Origin: Banduia mediterranea
GTDB taxonomy: Bacteria; Pseudomonadota; Gammaproteobacteria; Nevskiales; Nevskiaceae
Assembly: GCF_031846245.1 (NCBI RefSeq)
Contig: NZ_JAVRIC010000008.1
Location: forward strand, 1 to 64,000
Length of the DNA stretch: 64,000 nt
Direction: 5' to 3'
The notes beneath the pieces are model-generated. The model saw only the letters and a program-made list of their open reading frames with translations. It was not told the origin of the DNA and did not search any database. A program made the position numbers and the translations under genes. Positions 41,909 to 50,829 of the stretch are shown piece by piece; position 1 is the first letter of the stretch; every line of letters starts with the position of its first letter.

Positions 41909-43750
41909 ATGCAGTATCGATTCAAGGCAGCGAGCTTCGCGCTGTTCATCGCCGGTCCCGTACTGGCCCAGGCTGCCACCGCACCCGAACTGTCCGACAA
42001 CATCGAACTCGACCCGGTCACGGTCACCGCGACCCGCACCGACGCCGTGCTCAGCGATTCGCTGGCGCCGGTCACCGTCATCACCCGCACCGAGATCGAA
42101 CGCCTGCAACCGCAGGATGTCACCGACCTGTTCGCCGGCCTGCCGGGCATTTCCATCGCCAACAACGGTGGTCCCGGCAAATCCACCTCGATCTTCATGC
42201 GCGGCACTGAATCCGACCACCTGCTGGTGCTGATCGACGGCATCAAGGTCGGCTCTGCCACCTCCGGCGGCTTCGCGATCCAGGACCTTCCGCTCGAGCA
42301 GATCGAGCGCATCGAAATCGTGCGCGGCCCGCGCTCCAGCCTCTACGGCTCCGAGGCGATCGGCGGCGTCATCCAGATCTTCACACGCCGCGGCGGCGGC
42401 CGCGACGGCCACCCGGTCGCCAGCTTCGCCGTCGGCGGCGGCAGCCATGACAGCCTGCGTGGGGAATTCGGCATTCGCGGCGACGTCGGCCGCGGCGGTT
42501 GGTATGCCGCCAGCCTCTCCGGCCGCGATACCGACGGCATCAACACCCGTCCCAGCGTCGGCGAACCGGACAAGGACGGCTACGAGAACATCGCAGGCTC
42601 GCTGCGCGCCGGCTGGCGCTTCGACAACGGCACCGACCTCTCCGCCACGTATCTGCGCGCGGACAGCGAAAACGAATTCGACGGCAGCTACCAGGATTTT
42701 TCGGACAACCGCCAGCAGGCCTTCGGCGCGGACCTGCGCTTTTCGCCGCTGACCGTCTGGAAGGTCTCGCTGCACGCCGGCCAGAGCCGCGACGAGGCCG
42801 ACAACTACAAGGCCGACACCTATTTGAGCAGCTTCGAAACCCGGCGCAGTTACTATGCCTGGCAGAACGACCTGCAAGTCGCGGCCACCCAACTGCTCAG
42901 CCTCGGCCTGGACTACCAGGACGACGAAGTCGACGGCACCACCGAATACGCGGTCGACTCGCGCGACAACACCGGCGGCTATCTCCAGTACCAGGGCGAC
43001 TTCGGCCGTCACGAGCTGCAGGCCAGCCTGCGCCACGACGACAACGAACAATTCGGCAACAACGAGACCGGCTCTGTCGCCTGGGGCTTTCACCTGCTGC
43101 CTGCGCTGCGTCTCAATGCCAGCTACGGCACCGCCTTCAAGGCGCCGACTTTCAACGAACTGTATTTCCCCGGCTACGGTAACGCCGGACTTTCGCCCGA
43201 AAAATCGAAGAGCGTCGAGTTGGGTCTGGGCGGCATGATCGCCAGTATCGACTGGCGGCTCGATGCCTACCGCACCGAGCTGGACGATCTGATCGCCTAC
43301 GACTCCGCCAGCGAATCGCCCGGCAACGTCGACAAGGCAGTGATTCACGGTGCCGAACTGCAACTCAGCACGCTGCTGGCCGGCGTGCGCAGCCGCGCCT
43401 ACCTGAGCTGGATGGACCCGGAGAACCGCGCCGACGGCGCCAGCCACGGCAACACCCTGCCGCGCCGCGCCGAACGGACCGCCCGCCTGGACCTGGATTA
43501 CGATCTCGGCCGCGCCAGCCTCGGCGCCACCGTCAACGCCACCGGCAAGCGCTACGACGACCTCGCCAACAGCACCGAACTCGGCGGCTACACCACCCTG
43601 GCACTGCGCCTCGGCTGGCAGCTGCTGCCGTGCTGGCGCGTGCAGGCCTCGGCCAACAACGTGTTCGACAAGGACTACGAAACCGCCGCCACTTATGCCC
43701 AGGAGGGCGCCACCTACTACCTCGGCCTGCGCTATACGCCGGATCTGTAG
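41909..43750 (+). CDS. btuB: TonB-dependent cobalamin receptor BtuB
   Basis: An outer-membrane, TonB-dependent receptor of 613 residues that imports vitamin B12. A signal peptide (residues 1-24, ending AQAATA) is followed by the TonB box region DPVTVTATR. The plug domain carries DLFAGLPGISI, the MRGTESDHLLVLIDG core and the IERIEIVRGPRSSLYGSEAI motif. The 22-strand barrel ends in YYLGLRYTPDL with an aromatic-rich final strand. The ATG at 41909 has AGGGAG upstream; an open extension upstream runs through the riboswitch. The riboswitch and downstream cob genes make the substrate call firm. Confidence 0.94.
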   Translation: MQYRFKAASFALFIAGPVLAQAATAPELSDNIELDPVTVTATRTDAVLSDSLAPVTVITRTEIERLQPQDVTDLFAGLPGISIANNGGPGKSTSIFMRGTESDHLLVLIDGIKVGSATSGGFAIQDLPLEQIERIEIVRGPRSSLYGSEAIGGVIQIFTRRGGGRDGHPVASFAVGGGSHDSLRGEFGIRGDVGRGGWYAASLSGRDTDGINTRPSVGEPDKDGYENIAGSLRAGWRFDNGTDLSATYLRADSENEFDGSYQDFSDNRQQAFGADLRFSPLTVWKVSLHAGQSRDEADNYKADTYLSSFETRRSYYAWQNDLQVAATQLLSLGLDYQDDEVDGTTEYAVDSRDNTGGYLQYQGDFGRHELQASLRHDDNEQFGNNETGSVAWGFHLLPALRLNASYGTAFKAPTFNELYFPGYGNAGLSPEKSKSVELGLGGMIASIDWRLDAYRTELDDLIAYDSASESPGNVDKAVIHGAELQLSTLLAGVRSRAYLSWMDPENRADGASHGNTLPRRAERTARLDLDYDLGRASLGATVNATGKRYDDLANSTELGGYTTLALRLGWQLLPCWRVQASANNVFDKDYETAATYAQEGATYYLGLRYTPDL

Positions 43751-43769
43751 ACCCACGGAGGGTTTTGAA

Positions 43770-44339
43770 ATGACGACATCACCCCTGTCCCGCCGCGCAC
43801 AAGTCGGCGCTTTCGCCGTACTGACCGTGCTCATGGCGGCCACGCGCTTCCATCACTTCGTCCCGGTGCCGGACGGTTCCTGGGCGATATTCTTCGCCGG
43901 CGGCTTCTACCTCGCCGGCGCCAGCCGCTGGGCCTTCCCGCTGTTGATGATCGAGGCGGTACTGGTCGACTACTGGGCGATCCACTACGCCGGCATCAGC
44001 GATTTCTGCGTAACCGGTGCCTATGGGTTCCTGGTTCCGACGCACGCTGTGCTCTGGTTCGGCGGCCGGCTGCTGCGCGGCGCAGCGCTGAACCGTGTCG
44101 GGCTGCTCAAGCTGGTCGCTTGCAGTTTCATCGCCACCAGCCTCGCCTACTGGATCTCCAACACCTCGTTCTACTGGCTGGGCGGCCGCTATGCCGAACC
44201 GAATCTCGCCCAGTACCTTGAACGCTTCTTCATGTACTACGGGCATTTCCTGTTCGTCACCATGAGCTATATCGCTTTCGCCGCGGTGGTCCACCTCAGT
44301 GTGGTCATCGGCCTGCGCCCCTCGGAGTCGCGCACATGA
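43770..44339 (+). CDS. btuM: BtuM-like cobalamin transporter (copy 1)
   Basis: A 189-residue inner-membrane protein with about five to six hydrophobic segments. It resembles BtuM, the solitary ECF-type S component that imports and decyanates cobalamin in some proteobacteria; the studied Thiobacillus BtuM uses Cys80 as cobalt ligand. Here a Cys lies at exactly residue 80, in GISDFC. Copy 2 downstream keeps the same context (ISDWC). A good ribosome site (GGAGGG) precedes the ATG, 19 bp after btuB. No ECF energising genes are nearby, which fits the solitary type. The call rests on recalled family features plus context. Confidence 0.75.
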   Translation: MTTSPLSRRAQVGAFAVLTVLMAATRFHHFVPVPDGSWAIFFAGGFYLAGASRWAFPLLMIEAVLVDYWAIHYAGISDFCVTGAYGFLVPTHAVLWFGGRLLRGAALNRVGLLKLVACSFIATSLAYWISNTSFYWLGGRYAEPNLAQYLERFFMYYGHFLFVTMSYIAFAAVVHLSVVIGLRPSESRT

Positions 44340-44917
44340 GCTTTCCCGGCCTTCGCCATCAATGGATCATCGCCGCGCTGCTGGCGGCGCTGATGCTGCT
44401 CACGCGCGGCGAGCACTTCGTCAGCGTGCACGCCCTGCCCAGCGCGTCCTGGGCGGTGTTGTTTCTGGCGGGCTTCTACCTGCGCCCGTTCTGGGCCGTG
44501 CCGGCGTTTTTCGCGCTCGGTTTGCTGATCGATCTCGGCTCGCTGGCCGCGGGCACGATCAGCGACTGGTGCCTGTCGCCGGCCTACTGGGCGCTGCTGC
44601 CGGCCTACACCGCACTGTGGGGCGGCGGCCGGCTGCTGCGCCGCCATAGCCAGGGGCGCGCCGGCGATCTGCTGGTGCTGGCCCTGGCCCTGGCGGGCTC
44701 GGCCTTCATCGCTTACCTGTGTTCCGGAGGCGGCTTCTACTTCTTCTCCGGCCATTACGAAGACAGCAGTCTCGCCGGGTTCGGCGAACGCATCCTGCGC
44801 TACTACCCGGGCAAGCTCCTGCATCTGAGCGCCTATGTCGGCCTGGCCGCAGTCGCGGACGTCGCGCTGCGGCTCGCCAGGGCGGAAGCGCACAAACAGC
44901 GCACCGCCGCAGGATGA
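44336..44917 (+). CDS. btuM: BtuM-like cobalamin transporter (copy 2)
   Basis: A 193-residue paralogue of the preceding gene, overlapping it by four bases. Shared landmarks in the same order are the RGEHFV start of the first loop, SWAVLFLAGFYL, TISDWCLSPAYWALLP with Cys79, and LWGGGRLLRR. The copies have diverged strongly outside these blocks, so the duplication is old. It may handle a different corrinoid from copy 1, or the two may form a heteromer; both ideas are inference. It overlaps cobO by four bases. Confidence 0.72.
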   Translation: MSFPGLRHQWIIAALLAALMLLTRGEHFVSVHALPSASWAVLFLAGFYLRPFWAVPAFFALGLLIDLGSLAAGTISDWCLSPAYWALLPAYTALWGGGRLLRRHSQGRAGDLLVLALALAGSAFIAYLCSGGGFYFFSGHYEDSSLAGFGERILRYYPGKLLHLSAYVGLAAVADVALRLARAEAHKQRTAAG

Positions 44918-45519
44918 GCGAAGACACGCCGGCGACGCGCCACCGCGCGCGCATGCAGCGCAAGAAGTCGGTGGTGGACGAACGCATCGACGCGGCGCAG
45001 ACCGAACGCGGCGTGCTGCTGGTGCTCACCGGCAACGGCAAGGGCAAGAGTTCCTCGGCCTTCGGCATGGTCGCACGCAGTCTCGGTCACGGCCTGCGCG
45101 TGGGCGTGGTGCAGTTCATCAAGGGCCGCTTTTCCACGGGCGAGGAAGCCTTCTTCCGCCGTTTCGACATGGTCGAATACCACGTCATGGGCGAGGGCTA
45201 TACCTGGGAAACGCAGGACCGCGAGCGCGACACCCGCGCCGCGCGCGCTGCCTGGGACGTGGCCTGCGGCATGCTGGCGCGGTCGGAACTCGATCTGGTG
45301 GTGCTCGACGAACTGTGCATCGCGCTCAAATACCACTATCTCGACGTGAACGAGGTCGTGGCGGCCTTGCAGGCGCGCCCGCCGCGCCAGCACGCCGTGG
45401 TCACCGGCCGCGCGGCACCGCCGGCGCTGATCGAGGCCGCCGATACCGTCACCGAAATGCAGGTGGTCAAGCACGCCTTTCAGGCCGGGATACGCGCACA
45501 AAAAGGTGTGGAGCTGTAG
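44914..45519 (+). CDS. cobO: corrinoid adenosyltransferase (CobA/CobO type)
   Basis: Transfers the adenosyl group of ATP to cob(I)yrinate or cobinamide. The 201-residue RecA-like protein has the P-loop GNGKGKSSSAFG and VGVVQFIKGRFSTGE. The VMGEGYTWETQDRERD segment and LVVLDELCIALKYHYLD (Walker B-like) follow. The N-terminal RARMQRKKSVVDERI helix is the CobO/BtuR cap. The ATG overlaps the BtuM copy 2 stop (ATGA), and its stop overlaps the cobB GTG, so the genes are coupled. E. coli calls this BtuR; PduO-type enzymes are unrelated. Confidence 0.96.
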   Translation: MSEDTPATRHRARMQRKKSVVDERIDAAQTERGVLLVLTGNGKGKSSSAFGMVARSLGHGLRVGVVQFIKGRFSTGEEAFFRRFDMVEYHVMGEGYTWETQDRERDTRAARAAWDVACGMLARSELDLVVLDELCIALKYHYLDVNEVVAALQARPPRQHAVVTGRAAPPALIEAADTVTEMQVVKHAFQAGIRAQKGVEL

Positions 45520-46802
45520 TGCCCGCCTGCCGCGCCCTGCTGATATCCGCCCCGGCATCCGGCCAGGGCAAGACCACCGTCACCGCCGCGCTGGCGCGCC
45601 GCGCGCGGCGGCAGGGTCTGCGCGTGCGCGCGTTCAAGACCGGGCCGGACTTCATCGACCCGATGATTCTGCAACAGGCCAGCGGCGCCACGGTCCATCA
45701 ACTGGACCTGTGGATGTGCGGCGAGGCGCAGTGCCGCCGCCTGCTGGCCGAGGCCGCCGCCGACGCGGACCTGCTGCTGATCGAAGGCGTGATGGGCCTC
45801 TACGACGGCAATCCGTCGAGCGCCGATCTGGCCCAGCGCTTCGGCATTCCGATACTCGCGGTGATCGACGGCTCCGCCATGGCCCAGACCTTCGGCGCGC
45901 TGGCCACGGGGCTGGCGCGCTATCGCGACCATCTGCCGTTTCACGGTGTGCTGGCGAATCGCGTGGGCAGCGCCAGACACGCCGAAATGCTGCGCGACAG
46001 TCTGCCACCGGAGCTGCACTTTCTCGGCGCCTTGCCGCGCTCCGCCGACTTCGCGCTGCCCGAACGGCATCTCGGACTGAGGCAGGCGGCGGAAATCCGG
46101 GACCTCGATTCGCGGCTCGACCGGGTCGCGGACGCGCTCGGCGAGACGCTGAGCTTCGACGCCATCATCCCGGTCGCCTTCGAACCTGAGCCGGAGCCCA
46201 GGCTCGAACGCCGGCTTGCCGGCCGCCGCATCGCAGTCGCGCAAGACGCCGCGTTCTCGTTTCTCTACGCGGCCAACCTCGACACGCTGCGCGCGCTCGG
46301 TGCTGTACTGCGCTTCTTCTCGCCACTGGCCGACGAGGCCCTGCCGGATGCGGACGCCGTCTACCTGCCCGGCGGCTACCCCGAACTGCACGCCGGCACC
46401 ATTGCCGCCAATGCCGGAATGCGCGAGGCATTGCACGCCTTCGACGCCGCCGGCAAGCCGATCCTCGCCGAGTGCGGCGGCATGATGAGCCTGTTCGAAA
46501 CCCTGAGCGATGGCGACGGACAAACGCATCGCATGTTCGGTCTGCTGCCGGGCGCCACCACGATGCAGGCGCGCCTGCAAGCCCTCGGTCTGCAAGCCGT
46601 GGACCTCGGCGCCGGCGAGCTGCGCGGCCACAGCTTTCACTATTCCAGCCTCGACACGCCGCTGAGTCCGATCGCCCGCGCGCACAATCCCAACGGCCGG
46701 CACTCCGAAGAAGCCGTCTACCGACGAGGTCGCCTCACCGCCTCCTACGTGCACCTGTATTTCGCCTCGAATCCGCACACCTGCGCGGCGCTGTTCGCAT
46801 GA
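45519..46802 (+). CDS. cobB: cobyrinic acid a,c-diamide synthase
   Basis: CobB/CbiA amidates the a and c side chains of (hydrogeno)cobyrinic acid using glutamine and ATP. The 427-residue protein has an N-terminal dethiobiotin-synthetase-like ATPase domain (SAPASGQGKTTVTAAL and the acidic LLIEGVMGLYDG). The C-terminal class I-like amidotransferase domain carries the Cys in ILAECGGMMSLFE and the His in GHSFHYS. The start is a GTG at 45519 sharing a base with the cobO stop. A much longer open frame upstream is an overlap with cobO. Presence here implies the cell meets un-amidated cobyrinate. Confidence 0.94.
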   Translation: MPACRALLISAPASGQGKTTVTAALARRARRQGLRVRAFKTGPDFIDPMILQQASGATVHQLDLWMCGEAQCRRLLAEAAADADLLLIEGVMGLYDGNPSSADLAQRFGIPILAVIDGSAMAQTFGALATGLARYRDHLPFHGVLANRVGSARHAEMLRDSLPPELHFLGALPRSADFALPERHLGLRQAAEIRDLDSRLDRVADALGETLSFDAIIPVAFEPEPEPRLERRLAGRRIAVAQDAAFSFLYAANLDTLRALGAVLRFFSPLADEALPDADAVYLPGGYPELHAGTIAANAGMREALHAFDAAGKPILAECGGMMSLFETLSDGDGQTHRMFGLLPGATTMQARLQALGLQAVDLGAGELRGHSFHYSSLDTPLSPIARAHNPNGRHSEEAVYRRGRLTASYVHLYFASNPHTCAALFA

Positions 46803-47734
46803 GCCTGGTCTTGACCATGAGCCTCGCCGTGGTCATCGACGGCCTGCTTGGCGAACCGCGACGTTGGCATCCCCTGGTCGGTTTCGGCCGCGTCGCATCG
46901 GCACTGGAACACCGACTGGCTCGACCGCAGACCGGTGCGCCCGAACAGAGGCTTCGCGGCACGCTGGCCGCCGTGCTGGCCATCGCCCCGGCGGTCATGG
47001 CCTGTTTCGCTCTGCGTATGAGCCTCGCGACCGGCGCCTACGCCGGCCTCGCCTTCGACGTGCTGATGCTGTGGCTGGCCCTGGGTCAGCGCAGCCTGCG
47101 CGATCACGCGCTGGCCGTCCGCGAGGCCCTGAGACGGGACGATCTCGACGGTGCCCGCCATGCCGTCGGCCGCATCGTCAGCCGCGACTGCACCCAACTC
47201 GACGCCGTCGGCGTCTCCCGCGCCACCGTCGAATCCGTGCTCGAAAACGGCAGCGACGCGGTGTTCGGCGCGCTGTTCTGGTTTGCCATCGCCGGCAGCC
47301 CCGGCGTAATCGCCTACCGCCTGTGCAACACCCTGGACGCGATGTGGGGCTACCGAACGCCACGCCATGTGTACTTCGGCCGCTTCGCCGCACGCCTCGA
47401 TGATCTGATGAATTTTATCCCGGCCCGTCTGACGGCGCTGAGCTACGCCCTGCTCGGCCGCACCGGCAGTGCGCTGCGCTGCTGGCGTACGCAGGCGCGA
47501 CACTGGGAATCCCCGAACGCCGGCCCGGTGATGGCGGCCGGTGCCGGCGCCCTGCTGGTGCAGCTCGGCGGACCGGCGCGATATCACGGCGAACCACGAT
47601 TCAGGCCGATGCTCGGCACCGGTGCGATCCCGCAAGTCGGCGACATCGACCGCAGCCTGCGTCTCGTCCACGGCAGCGTCGTCCTGTGGCTGGCCTGCCT
47701 TTGGCTGCTCGCGCGGTGGTCCGGCCATGCTTGA
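46799..47734 (+). CDS. cbiB: adenosylcobinamide-phosphate synthase (CbiB)
   Basis: CbiB (CobD in Pseudomonas nomenclature) attaches aminopropanol phosphate to adenosylcobyric acid. The 311-residue membrane protein has the start VVIDGLLGEPRRWHPLVGFGR. It contains the diagnostic VGRIVSRDCTQLD, VSRATVESVLENGSDAV, LDAMWGYR and WESPNAGPVMAAGAGAL blocks, with several membrane helices between. It overlaps cobB by four bases (ATGA) and cobD by eight. All family blocks are intact. Confidence 0.95.
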   Translation: MSLVLTMSLAVVIDGLLGEPRRWHPLVGFGRVASALEHRLARPQTGAPEQRLRGTLAAVLAIAPAVMACFALRMSLATGAYAGLAFDVLMLWLALGQRSLRDHALAVREALRRDDLDGARHAVGRIVSRDCTQLDAVGVSRATVESVLENGSDAVFGALFWFAIAGSPGVIAYRLCNTLDAMWGYRTPRHVYFGRFAARLDDLMNFIPARLTALSYALLGRTGSALRCWRTQARHWESPNAGPVMAAGAGALLVQLGGPARYHGEPRFRPMLGTGAIPQVGDIDRSLRLVHGSVVLWLACLWLLARWSGHA

Positions 47735-48722
47735 GCACGGTGGACGCTTGCGCCGGGCGGCGCACGACTTCGGCATTCCGGTCGAACCCTGGCTCGATCT
47801 TTCGACCGGCATTTCGCCGCACAGCTGGGCCGTGGAACGCGCCTTCGACATTCCCCCGCAAAGCTGGTCGCGTCTGCCGGAAGACGAAGACGGCCTCGCC
47901 GAGGCCGCGCAGGACCACTACGGCGCCGCCGCGCTGCCGGTCGCCGGTTCCCAGGCCGCGATCCAGGCGCTGCCCGGTCTGCGTGCACCGTGCCGTGTCG
48001 CCGTGCTGGCCCCGACCTACGCCGAACACGAACAGGCTTGGCGCCGCGCCGGCCACGCGCTTGCGACCGTGACGATCGAACAACTTGAGACAGGCATCGA
48101 CTGCGTCGATGTCCTCGTCGTCGTCAATCCCAACAACCCGGACGGTCGCCACATTGCCCCCTCGCGACTGCGGGACTGGCATGCGCGACTGAGCGCACGC
48201 GGCGGCTGGCTGATCGTCGACGAGGCCTTTGTCGACGCCACACCGGAACTGAGCATCGCGGGTCCGCAACTGCCGGACGGCTTGATCGTGCTGCGCTCGC
48301 TGGGCAAGTTCTTCGGCCTGGCCGGCGCACGCGTCGGCTTCGTGCTCGCCGCGCCCGCGCTACGGGTGGTGTTGGCGGAAGCGCTAGGCCCGTGGACGCT
48401 CAGTGGGCCGTCACGAGTCCTGGCTAGCGCCGCACTGCGCGATCGGCAGTGGCGACGGGCGCAGCGTCAACGTCTGGCTTGGGACAGCGCGCGCTTGCGG
48501 GATTTATTGGGAAACTACGGGCTTGTTGCCGCCGGTGGCACCGCGCTGTTCCAGTGGGTTCCGACGGGCGATGCCGATGCCATCGCGCTGGCCCTGGCTC
48601 GCTCGGGAATACTGGTGCGGCGGTTTTCGGGACTGGGATTGCGGTTTGGCTTGCCGGGGCTTGATGATGACTGGCGGCGTTTGGGTTTGGCGCTGGCGGG
48701 CTTGCGGAGGTCAGCGGCGTGA
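47727..48722 (+). CDS. cobD: threonine-phosphate decarboxylase (CobD/CobC type)
   Basis: A PLP enzyme making aminopropanol phosphate for the nucleotide loop. The 331-residue fold-type I protein begins HGGRLRRAAHDFG, with LDLSTGISPHSW (family NP.G variant). It has VVVNPNNPDGR, IVDEAFVD and the PLP lysine in LRSLGKFFGLAGARVGF. Histidinol-phosphate aminotransferase is its nearest relative, but context decides. The last 150 bases are G/T-rich at third positions, unlike the C-rich neighbours. It ends 94 bp before cobQ, the largest gap in the cob run. Confidence 0.92.
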   Translation: MLEHGGRLRRAAHDFGIPVEPWLDLSTGISPHSWAVERAFDIPPQSWSRLPEDEDGLAEAAQDHYGAAALPVAGSQAAIQALPGLRAPCRVAVLAPTYAEHEQAWRRAGHALATVTIEQLETGIDCVDVLVVVNPNNPDGRHIAPSRLRDWHARLSARGGWLIVDEAFVDATPELSIAGPQLPDGLIVLRSLGKFFGLAGARVGFVLAAPALRVVLAEALGPWTLSGPSRVLASAALRDRQWRRAQRQRLAWDSARLRDLLGNYGLVAAGGTALFQWVPTGDADAIALALARSGILVRRFSGLGLRFGLPGLDDDWRRLGLALAGLRRSAA

Positions 48723-48816
48723 ACGCTTCTCGGACCATTGGGCTTGAAGCCTCGGGAGGCTACTGGCCCGGTGCCCCCCGGCGATTCCGCGGCGCATCGT
48801 CAGGCGAACAGCGACC

Positions 48817-50829
48817 ATGACCGCCCGCACCCTCATGATTCAGGGCACCACCTCCGACGCCGGCAAGACCACCCTGGTCGCCGGCCTGTGCCGCGTGTTC
48901 AAACGGCGCGGCATCGCGGTGGCGCCGTTCAAACCCCAGAACATGGCGCTCAACAGTGCCGTCACCGCGGACGGCGGCGAGATCGGCCGCGCGCAGGCGC
49001 TGCAGGCCCAGGCCGCCGGCGTGGCGCCGACGGTGGACATGAACCCGATCCTGCTCAAGCCGAACAGCGACATCGGCGCGCAGCTCATCGTCCACGGCCG
49101 CGCCGTCGCCAATCTCGACGCCCGCGCCTATCACGACTACAAGACCATCGCGATGCAGGCCGTCCTCGAATCGCACACGCGTCTGAGCACGCGGTACCAG
49201 ACGATCCTCGTCGAAGGTGCCGGCTCTCCAGCGGAAATCAATCTGCGCGACCGCGACATCGCCAACATGGGCTTCGCCGAGGCCGTGGACTGCCCGGTGA
49301 TCCTGATCGCGGACATCGACCGTGGCGGCGTGTTCGCCCATCTGGTCGGCACGCTGGAGCTGCTCGGCCCCAGCGAACAGGCGCGCGTCGCCGGCTTCGT
49401 CATCAACCGCTTTCGCGGCGATATCGGGCTGCTGCAACCGGGCCTGGACTGGCTGGAGGCACGCACCGGCAAGCCGGTGCTCGGCGTGCTGCCGTATCTG
49501 CATGGCCTGTATCTGGATGCCGAGGACGCCATCGCGCAGGCGCCGGCCACGCGCGAAGCCAAGCTGCGCGTGGTGGTGCCGGTGCTGCCGCGCATCAGCA
49601 ATCACACCGATTTCGACCCGCTGCGCGCACACCCGCAGGTGGACTTCCGCTTCGTCGCCCTGTCTGAAACGCCGCCGCCGGCCGATCTGGTGATTCTGCC
49701 CGGCACCAAGTCCGTGCGCGCCGATCTCGATCACCTGCGGCAGCACGGCTGGGATGACTATCTGAACCGGCATCTGCGCTACGGCGGCAGGCTGATCGGC
49801 ATTTGCGGCGGCCTGCAGATGCTCGGCCGGCGCATCGCCGACCCCTTGGGGATCGAAAGCGAAGCCGGCGACAGCGCAGGTTTCGGCTGGCTGGAACTGG
49901 ACTCCGAACTGGCTGCGGAAAAGACCCTGCGCCAGGTTCAGGGCCATCTCGCCTTCGGCAAGGGCGCAGCGCTGCGCGGCTACGAAATCCACGCTGGCCT
50001 CAGCCACGGCCCGGCGCTGGACCGCCCGGCCGTGCGCATCGCTGATCGCGTCGACGGCGCGATCTCCAGCGACGGGCGCATCCTCGGCACCTACCTGCAC
50101 GGTCTGTTCGACAGCGCCGAGGCCTGCGCCGCCCTGCTCGCCTGGGCCGGTCTCGACGCGCCCGAAGCCTTCGACGCCGATGCCCGCCGCGAAGCCTCGC
50201 TGGAACGGCTGGCCGACTGCCTCGAAGATCACCTGGACGTCGAGCGCGTGCTGGCAATCGCGGACGCGGGTTCGATTCCCGCCGCTTCCGGCAGCCGTAG
50301 CCGCTCAATGAAAACCCTGGTTCTCGGCGGCGCCCGTTCCGGCAAGAGCCGCTACGCGGAGACTCTGGCCAGCGCAGGTGGATGCGAGGTGGTCTACATC
50401 GCGACGGCGCAAGCGCGCGACGCCGAAATGCGGGCGCGCATCGGCCATCACCGCGAATCGCGCCCCTCGCACTGGACCACGCTGGAAGAGCCGCTGGCGC
50501 TGTCCCGTGTACTGCGCAGGCACGCCACCAACGGACGGTGCCTATTGGTGGACTGTCTCACGCTGTGGCTAAGCAACCTGTTGTGCAACGAGGATGCGGA
50601 GCTTGCCGACCGCGAAATCGAGGCGCTGCTCGAATGCCTGCCGGCGCTGAACGGCGGGGTCATTCTCGTCAGCAACGAAACCGGCCTGGGCGTGGTACCC
50701 ACCGGCGAGCTGACTCGCCGCTATGTCGACCAGGCCGGGCGCCTGCATCAAGCCCTCGCCACACTCTGCGAGCGCGTGGTCTTCGTGACCGCCGGCATTC
50801 CCCGAACAATCAAAGGCCCCGACTTGTGA
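48817..50829 (+). CDS. cobQ-cobU: cobyric acid synthase - cobinamide kinase/guanylyltransferase fusion
   Basis: One uninterrupted frame encodes two enzymes. Residues 1 to about 483 are CobQ, which amidates four side chains to make cobyric acid: ATPase motif [22 protein letters not shown], Cys in [11 protein letters not shown] and His in [10 protein letters not shown]. Residues 498-670 are CobU/CobP, which phosphorylates cobinamide and adds GMP: P-loop [31 protein letters not shown] and GRLHQALA. The 14-residue linker [14 protein letters not shown] has no stop. The internal CobU ATG at 50308 lacks a Shine-Dalgarno site, favouring a true fusion protein. It overlaps cobT (GTGA). Confidence 0.92.
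   Translation: MTARTLMIQGTTSDAGKTTLVAGLCRVFKRRGIAVAPFKPQNMALNSAVTADGGEIGRAQALQAQAAGVAPTVDMNPILLKPNSDIGAQLIVHGRAVANLDARAYHDYKTIAMQAVLESHTRLSTRYQTILVEGAGSPAEINLRDRDIANMGFAEAVDCPVILIADIDRGGVFAHLVGTLELLGPSEQARVAGFVINRFRGDIGLLQPGLDWLEARTGKPVLGVLPYLHGLYLDAEDAIAQAPATREAKLRVVVPVLPRISNHTDFDPLRAHPQVDFRFVALSETPPPADLVILPGTKSVRADLDHLRQHGWDDYLNRHLRYGGRLIGICGGLQMLGRRIADPLGIESEAGDSAGFGWLELDSELAAEKTLRQVQGHLAFGKGAALRGYEIHAGLSHGPALDRPAVRIADRVDGAISSDGRILGTYLHGLFDSAEACAALLAWAGLDAPEAFDADARREASLERLADCLEDHLDVERVLAIADAGSIPAASGSRSRSMKTLVLGGARSGKSRYAETLASAGGCEVVYIATAQARDAEMRARIGHHRESRPSHWTTLEEPLALSRVLRRHATNGRCLLVDCLTLWLSNLLCNEDAELADREIEALLECLPALNGGVILVSNETGLGVVPTGELTRRYVDQAGRLHQALATLCERVVFVTAGIPRTIKGPDL
50266..50282 (+). 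repeat. tRNA T-arm-like sequence in the cobQ-cobU linker
   Basis: GCGGG TTCGATT CCCGC is a perfect 5-bp stem and 7-nt loop with all invariant T-arm bases (TTC.A..C). It encodes the GSIPA piece of the linker. No full cloverleaf surrounds it. It may be a captured tRNA 3' fragment or an attachment-site scar, or a coincidence. Confidence 0.5.

Noticed and set aside
41795-43843. 682-codon minus-strand frame over btuB
   Set aside because: Runs antisense to a clear TonB receptor and through the riboswitch leader; no recognisable domains.
44835-45518. Longer N-terminus for cobB
   Set aside because: It overlaps cobO out of frame; the GTG at 45519 gives the normal CobB start and an overlap with the cobO stop.
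50308-50829. cobU as a separate gene
   Set aside because: No stop after cobQ and no ribosome site before the internal ATG; annotated as a fusion instead.
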